Positions 11,592 to 21,805 of a DNA stretch of 64,000 bases are shown here, piece by piece. Position 1 is the first letter of the stretch; each line of letters opens with the position of its first letter. The stretch is from Artemisia argyi (taxonomy: Eukaryota > Streptophyta > Magnoliopsida > Asterales > Asteraceae). The position numbers were made by a program, and so were the translations under genes. The notes under the pieces were generated by a model. It was not told the DNA's origin. It saw only the letters and a program-made list of their open reading frames with translations, and ran no database searches. The stretch spans positions 116,476,042 to 116,540,041 of the forward strand of contig CM060704.1 of NCBI GenBank assembly GCA_030686995.1. The letters are read 5' to 3'.

Positions 11592-12157
11592 CTACACACC
11601 TATCATGTCTTCCACTTTGAGTTTCAATTCATCAACTGCCATTCTCCGTGCCTTTTCAAGATCACCGACACTCACAAAAGCTAATAACGCATGCCGAGTG
11701 AGTTCACGCTCAGCAGTTAAAAACGGTACTATTCGAGTACAATTATATTCCATAAATAATCCCTCAACAAAGAGAACATAATCTTTTGGAGTGACGCCCT
11801 TTGTTTTTCCCACAGTCACCTTTAATTTGAAGTTTCCTATTACCTTCAAATCTTGGGATTCCTTTATACCTTTCAAGAAATGTAGACATGAAAAGTGTTG
11901 CTTGGTTTTGAAGTTCATCTCTGGCATGTAGATCGAGAATTGTATCAGCCTCTTCTGTAGAGCTCATCTAAATAATCAACACTCCACTGAAAAAGCCATC
12001 AGCTCTAGATATGAATTGATACTTCTAAACCTTACCATGATTGTTCAAAATATCTAAAACTGGCTCAATCTTTGTAAATGATGAAAACTTTGTAAAGAGA
12101 AGACATTTACTGAGCACGCGTTGGTCTGTCTCTTGTTCAAGGGTTAATTCTTCGAAT
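11592..12157 (-). pseudogene. Gene fragment with one intron, frameshifted; product not recognised
   Basis: Read on the minus strand, exon 1 (12157-12036) is open and ends CATG|GTAAGG. An 81-bp intron follows, with acceptor CTACAG at 11960-11955. Exon 2 (11954-11592) joins in frame and encodes EEADTILDLHARDELQNQ... to ...VEDMIGV and a stop. A one-base change near 11880 (TTTCTTGAAAGG) shifts the frame. The acceptor TACAG before exon 1 suggests earlier exons. The predicted protein is helical and charged, and I do not recognise the family. Because the intron is kept, this is a DNA-level copy or a decayed resident gene, not a retrocopy. Confidence 0.5.
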
Positions 12158-12630
12158 CTGTATACACGTAAAAAAACAAAAGGGATTAACTCGTGAGGAT
12201 ATCACATCATGTGTTCAAGGAAATTCTCAAGGGGTTAACGGACCTAACATCGAGTTCTCTTATAAAGGAACTTAGACAAGTTTATGACACAAGAAAAAGT
12301 AGTTGAATTTTTTCTGTATAAAATATATCTTCCTAGTGTTTTGATGCACTCTTTAATAAAGTCTTTATAATCAACTTCTTCGGCTAGTTCTACTATAAAT
12401 AAAGACTCTATGTTTCTTTATTTTTCAATTTTGTGTGACGGGATTCACATTTTCCCGGTGAAAAAAATGAATATATAACAACTATAAGATCATAAATACC
12501 TAGAAATCTAAAAAAAATGCTAAATAAAAATAGATGCAAAATTAGAACAAGACAATCTAACTTTGAAAAAAGAAATAACAGAAACTATAAGAACGACATA
12601 TAAAAGTGATATATAACGATGGGGGTGTTT
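12158..12630. other. Unassigned DNA left of foldback
   Basis: AT-rich with no open frame of note. It may include upstream intron sequence of the neighbouring gene fragment. Confidence 0.4.
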
Positions 12631-12648
12631 CTTTAAGCTTATATGTGG

Positions 12649-12825
<177 letters not shown>

Positions 12826-12837
12826 TCTTATTATAAT

Positions 12838-13474
12838 TGATTGTACAATAATTCGCACTACCAGGCCTTCGATGGTGATCAAAGGAAATGAGGGGTGTTG
12901 TGATTACGCCAAGCTCGGATATAACCTGAAATAAGAAATACTAAAACACTACGTTAAGTGATTGCGCAGAGGTTGGACCTTGCGAACCACCTCCGGCGTG
13001 TGAATAAGTGATCGGTATGAGAGTTTAAGTGTAAATGTAGTAAAGTAAGGTGAGAGAGATTGCATACCAGATTGTCATCGTCCAGGACTATTTATAGGTG
13101 AAGAAAACGGTCCTGGAGAGTGGTCACACGTTTGGGAGAGATCATGGGGGCGTCCCATGATTTGTGGTAACCGCTAGGGTTTAGTGTCCCACTCCTCCTG
13201 GTTTAGCGGCGGAGCTAAAGAGAAAGAGGGGACGTGGGTAAGACTCGGTCTCACCAATATTTGGACTTGGCATCGTTCCGTCCTTAAAACTTATCGAGAG
13301 ATACCCCGAAGGGCTTAATCCTTCGATTGGCGAATTCCCACTTGGTAACTAGATCATTGATGATTAGTTTTACGCCAAAGAAAGTTTAAGGAGGCTAGCC
13401 AGAGCCTTCGATTATGTAGGTTACGATCAGACTTGAAGGGGGATCCTTCGAGCTCATCGGAGGGTACATCATCA
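12838..13474 (-). repeat. Element B, 3' LTR (637 bp)
   Basis: TGATTGTAC...ACATCATCA. The minus strand has a CTATAAATAG TATA box (13088-13097). Most differences from the right LTR are C/T or G/A changes, as expected from methylated cytosines. Confidence 0.92.
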
Positions 13475-13487
13475 AGCCCCCCAGTTG
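13475..13487 (-). other. Polypurine tract of B
   Basis: Minus strand CAACTGGGGGGCT directly before the 3' LTR. No hairpin of the C/D kind follows. Confidence 0.75.
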
Positions 13488-13717
13488 AAAGTTAGATATG
13501 CGCACAAGAATATGTGGCTTTCAACTCTATCATCAAGTAAACTAACCGTGTTAGCTCGTAGGACCCTGCAAAAGAAATCCGCGTCGCAAAGTACGCATTA
13601 AATGCGCTTAAATATTACCTAACCACTCGCATTAAGTCTATAGTAGCGATATCCTCGGTAAACAAAAACGTCCATTCGAATTTTAAAAACCCATTAGAGT
13701 CCGGATAGATCAGCAAG

Positions 13718-13758
13718 ACACGTGTATGGTTATGATCAAAAAGAGGAGCGGTATAAAT
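13718..13758 (+). promoter_or_regulatory. Putative promoter of the antisense gene: G-box and TATA
   Basis: ACACGTGT (13718-13725, containing the G-box CACGTG) stands 26 bases before TATAAAT (13752-13758), about 190 bases upstream of the first ATG at 13946. A second CACGTG is at 13855-13860. The placement is good for a plant promoter on the plus strand, opposite to the element. Not tested. Confidence 0.45.
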
Positions 13759-14657
13759 GTTTATCACCTCTAACCCTAAATCATTTTTACACTTGCGCCC
13801 AAAATTACATTCCAACACTGTGTGCAGATTACGATCAAAATCTACACACATCATCACGTGTTATTAACCTTCGCAAGAAAAAAGGTAAATTTTCTCTTCG
13901 TTAAGCTATATTTCATCATAGAAGTAGTATTCTTTGTTAATCAATATGGCTAAAAATAACAAGTTTGTGATTAAAGAACAAAAATGTACTTTATCAAAAG
14001 ATGAATTACGTTCCTTTCTTGAGGATTATCCTATTCCAAAAGAGTTTAAGATAATGCTTCCTAGTAAAAATCAAACTATATTTGATGCTCCTGAGGGATA
14101 TGTAGGTCTGTACACGCATGCATTTAAGTTGTCAAACCTTAGAATACCAATCCACTCTTTGATTCTAGAGTTTATGCAATACTACCAACTACACATCTCT
14201 AGGTTCAACCCATTTGGCCTGGATAAGCTTACAACGTTCATTATGATGTGTAAAGCCTACGGATATGAGCCTACACTGACAGTGCTTAGGGGTTTTATGA
14301 ACTTGTAACTGGGTGGGGATTGGTTGATGTTGGCAAAAAGAGGTGACCCTGATGTTCCAACCATACTGTTAAAGCCTTTCACAAACATTATGGACTGGAA
14401 AGGGAGTTTCTTTTACATTCAAGATACAATAATACCTCCGGAGTGCCCTGCTTTAGTGAACGAAGCATACATGTTTGACAAAAAATGTTTCAACGATGAG
14501 TTACCTTATACTGTTCGGAGGAATCCATTGTACCAGCATCTTGTTCGCCATCCAGTGAATGTTCAGTCATTCCCCGAGCCCATACTTTACATGGCTGGTA
14601 TTGTTGACCATTGGGAGGGTTCCCCCATGAAGCCTGAAATAGTTTGTGATGGAAAAA

Positions 14658-14727
14658 GTATGTACACTCTTATTTAAATAAATTTAAACAACTTATCTGA
14701 TGATATTTATCTTCTTTCGTTTTGCAG
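14658..14727 (+). other. Intron 1 of the antisense gene
   Basis: GTATGTAC...TTTTGCAG, 70 bp, splitting a Lys codon (A|AA). The T-rich 3' end and matching frame on both sides support it. Confidence 0.75.
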
Positions 14728-15183
14728 AAATGTCATTCCGGAACTTTGTTGTTGCCGATGGTACCAGAGAGGCGAGCTTCCTTCCGAAGAACCCTGATGA
14801 ATTCAGCTACGGGGTTGGCTCACCCTCCGTTTCAGTTAACAATCAGGAGGACGATGCCCAGATGGTGGAGCCCATAGCTTCTATTCAGCCTTCCAAGCCT
14901 GTGAAAGAATCGAAGCCAGTGACCGCAAAGGAGACTTCACAGTTGGTGGAAAATGTTGCTGAATCCGATGACCCTCTCTCCAAGGATGACCAGGTGACCA
15001 TCGTTGGCTCATCGTCTGGCATCGCTGACAGGGTACGAAACAGGAAGGGTACGAGTGCCAAAGCAGTAAAGGCCACTCCCAAAAGGAAATTGGTGCTACC
15101 AACACCTCCCTCCAGGAACACTAGGCAGAAAGGTCAAGTTACCACCAAGAAGGTTGCTGAAGCGTTGGATGAAGACATCCATG

Positions 15184-15253
15184 GTAAGTATATGTGCTAT
15201 TAATTGAACCAGAATATTTTTACATGCCTTCTAATTGAGTGTTTATTCCTCAG
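15184..15253 (+). other. Intron 2 of the antisense gene
   Basis: GTAAGTAT...ATTCCTCAG, 70 bp, splitting a Gly codon (G|GT) so that DIH is followed by GLPNTREL. The donor is a near-perfect consensus. Confidence 0.75.
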
Positions 15254-16366
15254 GTCTTCCCAATACCAGAGAGCTTCCTGATTCTTCGGCCTGCCATCGC
15301 CTTGCTTTGCACATCACTCCCCCAAGCTGGAAGTCTGTGCTAACAACCATGCCCATTGAGGAGTTGTGCGATCTGCACGACAAGAGTTATACAAGACAAG
15401 CTGTCCTGGATAATCATCTCAATTCTCGAACAAGGGAGGTGGTGCGGACCCTTGCTTCTGCTAGGGAAAAGATGGATGAGATTTTGGCAAGAGAAAAGAA
15501 GAAGGACCAAGAGTTTTGCAGAGGTTCAAGCCAAGTGTGGAGAGGCTTTGAGGGATCTTGAGCAGAATCCCCTTGTTCAAGACCTTCGTACTGACATCGA
15601 AGACTTGGAGAAGGATCTAAACAAGGTGAAGGCAGAATGTAAGAAGCTCCGAAAAGAGGAAGCAAAGGTTGTAGGGTACAAGGAGGAGATTGCTGAGTTG
15701 GAGGGCAAATGTGAGAGTCTCGAGGAAGAGAGGTCAAAGTTAGGTGAGCTGGAGATCAAGCTACGTGAAGATCTCGATGGCCTCAAGCGTAAGTATAATG
15801 CGCTTAAAAAAGATAGGGCTGCTGTTGTCTCGAAGGTCATTCCGTACATAGCCATGGAGTTATATCATAGCGATGAGGTGGGGAAAATGATAGGTGATGT
15901 TGTCAATGTTGCCATCTATCATGGGAAATGCACTACACTGGAGGAAGTTGCTACGACTGGCAAGCCTGTAGAATTGTCTGAGGTAGCTTATTACCGTGCC
16001 ACTCATAAAGCAGAGTATGATCATGCAAGCAACCTCCTCGCAGCTGCAGAGTACCCCTTCCATGTTGATGCTACCAAGGATCCAATGGCCTCAGTTGAGA
16101 CGCTTCTTTCAATGAAGCCGCGTAGGGTGAAGCCAACGTCTGTGAGCAGGAAGGATACCCCTGTGAAACCTGCATCTGTGAAAGCAACTCCTGAGAAGCC
16201 CTCATCCCCGAAAGTGGTCACTGAGAAGCCCCAGTCCCTGGGCAAAGGTTCTGATGTTCAGCCCCCCTCTCCGAAGACTGATTTGGTAAAACCCTCTTCC
16301 CCTAGCAAAGCCAGTCCCGAGGCATCCCAGGTTCAACAAGAAAGCCCCAAGTCCCCTGGTAAGTGA

Positions 16367-17414
16367 AGGCTGCAATGTTTGCAGTAATTTGGCTCCAAGG
16401 GTGGCGTGTACCCTTTAAGACAATGTTTATTTATGTTGTGTAAGCTATGGTCTTATGTCCTGAACAATTTATGTTTATGTTACACTTAGACAATATTTAT
16501 CATCTTTTGAGCAGCATAAAGTATATGTTGCGTTTTAGTAATGGTTAAATTCAATGGGTGTGCTCCCATCTTTGCTTATATGTTTTTCTCTTCATCGTTT
16601 ATTAATTAAACGTTAATATACATCCTAAGGCTTAGAACAAGGAGCCTTATTGTGTGTATTTTGAACCAAGATTTTATAGCAATCGTATAATTTAATTGCT
16701 GACAGAGGGTTGTGACCCGCTCTGTCTCCATCCTTTAAGTGTGAAGGGCTTCGCATACCCTAAGACCATTTAGGAAAGTTTATGTGAATTGTGTTGGATG
16801 TTTAATAGCATACAAGACATAAGTATCTTGTACCATCCTTCGAACATTGAACTTGTAATTACTTGGCTGAGCAAATCTTTATTGTTAGATGTAACAAAAG
16901 ATTCGAGGGAAACATGTGATATCATTAAGTGGGTAGGGGAGGATTACATCATTTATACAAATGAACACTAAGACGCCTACCATTAATGCTTTTTTCCCGA
17001 AAGAGAAGAGTTTAATACATAATAAGAAAAAATTGCAAGTATTGTACGTAGGACTTACGAAGGATATGGCAAGTCATTCGTATGCTGAAGGAGGGTTGCT
17101 GACGCGTAAGCCTCGCTACTTTTGATTTGGACTTGTTCCACATATTCTTCCTCGAAGTATGTTCCAGAAAGCTCCCTTATTTATTATGCTTGCAATTAAA
17201 CAGGTAGCATATTGCTATGAAGCTTGTGATTCAGAGTGTAAAAGGTTTGTTACTTTGTCGAAGCCTGCTGCTCCGCTCCGGATTCGAGACGTTCTTCTTT
17301 TTTTTGATTGTGTGGGACCGAACGTGTCTTTGAATCACCTATGTGGTGTTTTTCCTTTCGTTTAGCTTGGAAAACTCTTTTGTTGGAGGACATACTCGAT
17401 TCGCATGTTTCAAC
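16367..17414. other. Element B interior where integrase would be expected; none found
   Basis: Between the antisense gene and the solo LTR there is just over 1 kb. On the minus strand I see no HHCC finger, no DDE motifs and no long frame. Only a short frame continuing from the RNase H side (about 17414-17250) is open. Integrase appears deleted or unrecognisable. Confidence 0.5.
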
Positions 17415-20400
17415 TGTAACAATTCGCATTTTCAGGTTACTATTCATCCTTGGGATTTCACTATTCATTTTTACTATTCATTGTATTTTGGGTCAGTATA
17501 GAAACTTGGAACTTTTTTCTAAAAATTACTATTCATTTTTTTACTATTCAATTTCACTATTCATTTCCAAAATTTTTATTTCATATTCTCTTAAGTTAAA
17601 CTATTTTAATGATAATTCGAGAGTTTGACACTCGTCGGATCATTTCTGCAAAAATCACGAAACCGTGTCCGAGATTTACTTTTAGGTTTAAACGTCATTC
17701 CAGCATCCCGATATGTCCATAAAACACTATAAACAATAGAAATATGATTTTCTCTCATTTTACGACAATTCCAAAAGTTTTAGAATTTTACGTTTTCCAG
17801 TTCAGCGTTTTACGCGAATTACGCGTTTTAGACCCGCGTTTCCAGTTTTAACAGCATTTAAGCAACCCGATGGAACTTACCACTCATTTTATATTTTATT
17901 ATGAAGTATATTGATAAGTTTTAACATATTTATAAGTTTCATATTTTTAGGATACCCGATTTTAAGTTTCAGGACTTAACGACTTACCGTTAGCAATTAC
18001 AGGACCAAAACTCACTACGTAACTTAAATAAGGCCAAGATTCATCCACCTAGTCCCTTCCCCTTTTATATGAACGTGTATACCGTGGCCTTGGTGGCTTG
18101 GTGTGATCCATGGAACCATTAAGCACTCATGTGTTACATTAGGAGCCTTAGAAAGACTTATGGCCTAAAAACTTCCAAGTATGCATCATGTGGTTCATTT
18201 TAGACCATAGCTTAGTGTAAACTAACCTCCTCAATGCACTATAAATCCCCCTCCCCCTCTCTTGGTCGTTCATAACATCAAAAACACCAAACTCTCTCCA
18301 TTTGATTTCCAACTTCAAGTATTACTTCAAGTTTCAAGCTCAAAGTTCACCACATCAAGTCCTTTGCAAATTTTCATCAACTCTTAGCAACCTTTGGTGA
18401 TTCCTTAAGTTTAAAGCTACTTAAGTAACCAATAGATTAGTACAAGTCCTAAACACATTGACAAGAAGTAGGAGACTTCAAAGGAGTGGAGATTTCTTAA
18501 AGTCCTAGTTCCTAGTTCTTGTCCTAGTTTCCCTTTTCATTAAGGCCAAAAGTTGTAAGAAAACTTATACTCATCATCCTTACTATGTTTTCATAAGCTC
18601 TATATGCTATATATGGTCTTTATATTGTGTTCATGATCTATAAAAACTATTAAAACAAGTTATGGAAACTATATGTTAACCTATGCTAAGAAATCAAGGA
18701 AACTAGTAACCTATGTTGAGAACCACGACCAAATAATATAACAATAATATTAGACACTTACATACTGTTATAGAGGATTTTAAAAGGAGAACATATCAAT
18801 TTGAATCACCTAAAACGAGTACACGAGTCAAAAGTTACGACCAAAAGAAGTTAGCAAAACCAAAACGCCAAAACTGCCAAAACAAGCTGTAAGCGATCTG
18901 ACCTAATTAAACAAGGCCCTTCTAGTCCATTTCATCAAAATGTTACATACAAAAATTGTCCGGAACGACATTTTCGTTCAAGAACAAAGAAGTTCGAACC
19001 CTGAAAACGCATAACGAGTGATATTTTTATTCAAATTCTTTACAACCCTTTTTAATACCAAATGACCATGTATTGGTTATGGCTAAGTAAAACCAAGAGG
19101 TCTAATGACCTTAAAGCCGAGACCACAACCATGGCTAAGGCCAAGGATGAGTCTCAAGACCATGGTAGCCATGACCAAAGCCATGGCAAAGCTACGGCTA
19201 AAGACCATATAACTTTCTAAGTCGAAAACATGAACTAAAGTATTAGTTGTAACATAATCATCCAATTTGGATCTACTCCATCAAAATGACCATGAGACTT
19301 TGCAAGTAATATTTATTCTAGACTTAAGAAACTCATTGGAATAACAATCTTTATTTAAAATAAACTTTCCTAAGTTTATTCAAATTATTCGGACATGTAA
19401 CTTTTAAAGATCAAAAACTTATATTTTCTATCAAATACTACAACACTAGGGAGCTTCATGTGAGGGGTTCCATTTGGGTAGACGGATCAACGAGTTGCTA
19501 GATTTATGAATTAAAGTGTCCTGGCTCCTCGAACATTTATTGCGTGGCCTCTGAATTATGTCGGCCCGAATGGTAGTAAGCGATATACAAACTATACATG
19601 TTTCATAAACCATTTTTATTCAAAGACTTACACTATATACTAAGTACTACATCATGGACTAAATGCAAGACATATATAGGCAATTCTTCATATTCTTTGA
19701 TATTACTCCAAACCTAAGTCGCAACATTCTATTACAGGTTGCTCATAGAGACCTTCGCGATTTGACCATCATTTTCACTACTTACTACATAACTCACGGT
19801 GAGTTCATAGCCCCACTTTCCATTACTTAATTGTTTTACAAACCCTTGGGGGGAATACATGCTATTATTTTTCAACCGAACACAATGCTTTTCAACTGTA
19901 TGCTTGCCTGATTGTTTTATTACCACTAAGTACCATCCTTGCTAATCCAATATCCTTTATCATGAACCATTTAATCACTAGTAATAGTGAGCGCGAGTAT
20001 TGTGAATAGGCCTATTGGGATTGACGAATCCCATTTGTATTGACTAAGTTCAAACAAATGTACTATATTTGAGATTTAGGTATGACAGCAAAGTACCTAC
20101 CGGGATAACTCCGCCGATTGATATTGGTACCCGTTAACGTTTTGGTGTCATGAGCTTAGTATAATAATATCTGTTTTGTTTTCCAACCATTGGTGTGAGT
20201 CTAATTAACTCACACTACCAACATATTGTGTTCACTATTTAATAAACTCTATGAATTTCACTCAACCTTTGTGTTGACAGTCTAAGCATGTATTTCAGGT
20301 CCATAATGATCAAGGCTAGGGCGGAGGAGCACGGATATTCAAGAGGGCTATAAATTTTATTATCATTTGAAAACTCAGTTAATGTAAATTGTAAACATGG

Positions 20401-20564
20401 AACCATCTGGGACCTCATTTTGTAATCTCTTATATTTATATAAATTGAATGATAAATCTTTTAAAACGACTCAATTAGAGATCGTTTTCTATTATTATAA
20501 CTATTGTGCCGTCGTGTAACACCCAGTTTGAATTCTGCTGCATCATTGAATTGGGGGTGTTACA
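17415..20564 (+). mobile_element. Solo LTR, Tekay/Del-like, nested in element B
   Basis: TGTAACAATTCGC...GGGGGTGTTACA, 3150 bp, flanked by TCAAC (17410-17414) and TCAGC (20565-20569), a TSD with one later change. A TATA box TATAAAT lies at 18240-18246, followed by a C/T-rich leader. Near the 3' end CTCAACCTTTGTGTTGAC and TAAGCATGTATTTCAGG match, in reverse, the LTR at 42824-45244. It interrupts B's RNase H frame. No PBS or PPT is attached, so the interior was lost by recombination. Confidence 0.78.
20515..20564. repeat. Terminal hairpin of the solo LTR
   Basis: TGTAACACCC (20515-20524) and GGGTGTTACA (20555-20564) are perfect inverted 10-mers, so the last 50 bp of the LTR can fold back. The LTR end thus carries an inverted copy of its own terminus. 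Confidence 0.6.
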
Positions 20565-21805
20565 TCAGCTGGTTCATTACTTTGTCCTTTGAAAGGATCG
20601 TTTTCTCCGTATTCTATGTCATATTCCTCCAATTCTTTAGCCCATTTGACCATTCTCCGTGTTCCATCAGGGTTGAGGAATGCCCTTTCGAATGGCCTAT
20701 CCGTAAGTACTCTGATGGGGTGATCTTTGAAATACTTTCGGAGACGTCTTGTGGCGTGAACCAAAGCTAGGATTAGCTTTTCTGATGCTTCGTAACTTTT
20801 TTCCACGTCTGGTAGAGCCCTGCTAATGAAATATATTGGTATTTGTATGCGTCTTCTCTCCGCGAAGAGCATTGCACCGATTTCATCAGGGGACGCTACT
20901 ATGTGTAAGAACAACACTTCTCCTCTGGTTGGGGGCACAACCGTTGGCAAGATCTCCATGCAATTCTTCCATATTTGGAAGGATGTTTCGGCTTCCTTGT
21001 TCCATTGATAGGATATGTTGTTGATGACTTCATTGCGGACTTTGTAAAGAGATGAAGACTTGTTGACACCCTTCGACAAAAACGCCTTTAGTGTTTCCAA
21101 GTTGTTTTTTAGATTTTGAATCCTCCCTTGCGTTCTCCGAGTTTGCATCTCTGGGGAGGTTTCTTCATTGTTTGGATTGGTCCGAATCCTTTGCCTTACG
21201 AACGGGCGTTCGTTTGACCCTTCCTTTTCAATACCGAAGGAGCACATTATTGGGTTTAGCTTTAGGTTGATCCTCCTTAGCTACATGAGGGTTTCTTCGA
21301 CATCATGGAGGAGATTTTCTTTTGTCTTTCTTTGCGTGACTAAGTATCCTTCGCAAATTCTCAGGTTCCTCCCTATCTGTTTTTTGAAAACCCTTCGAAT
21401 CAGCCTATTGTAAGTGGCTTCGGTGTTCCGTAAACCGGAAGGCATTCGTTTGAAGCAGTAGGAGCTTCTGCCTACATGAAAGGCTATTTTTTCTTCGTCT
21501 TCTTTCGCCATCTGTATCTAATGGCATCCCATATTCATACAAAGGAAGCATTCCCAACGAACTCCAGGCAATGGTTATTGTTCTTCTACCGACAAATAGC
21601 TTTCTTTTTGGCAAGCTTTGTTAATGTCTTTGAAGTTAACCTGTATTATCCATTCTCCATTTCTCCGTTGGGCTGCAATTGGATTAGTAACCCACTGCGG
21701 GTTTTCTACCCTTCGGAGTATCCCTTCCGCTGTGAGTTTGTCCACTTCTTCCTTAATTGCTGCACTTCGTTCAGGTGTCACCTGATGAGGCTTCTGCTTG
21801 ACCGG
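20565..21805 (-). pseudogene. Element B reverse transcriptase and RNase H, downstream part, degenerate
   Basis: Continues the RT frame cut by element C. 21781-21575 carries the fingers (VNFKDINKAC). The palm shows FL followed by Cys where the first catalytic Asp belongs and a stop near the end of that motif. 21511-21281 carries the MPxGL segment, but the YVDD box is replaced by unrelated residues (ICEGY). 21247-20570 is a 234-codon frame with thumb and RNase H (YFISRAL, ALVHATRRLRKYF, VLTDRPF), cut short by the solo LTR. At least three frame changes. No RT activity can remain. Confidence 0.75.

Larger units (their letters stand above)
13946..16366 (+). pseudogene. Antisense accessory gene of B ("putative transposase, gypsy type" family), three exons, damaged
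   Basis: Runs opposite to gag-pol, between pol and the 3' LTR. Exon 1 (13946-14657) encodes MAKNNKFVIKEQ..., with IFDAPEGYVGLYTHAF and HISRFNPFGLDKLTTF. Exon 2 (14728-15183) starts KMSFRNFV and is rich in Ser, Pro and Lys. Exon 3 (15254-16366) has a coiled coil, then KVIPYIAMELYHSDEVG and a Lys/Pro/Ser-rich tail. Both introns are 70 bp, GT-AG, and rejoin in frame. Lesions are a TAA inside exon 1 (14306-14308) and an extra T in a run at 15514-15517. I recognise the layout from Asteraceae proteins labelled transposase (putative) gypsy type. No catalytic motif is visible and the function is unknown. Confidence 0.75.
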
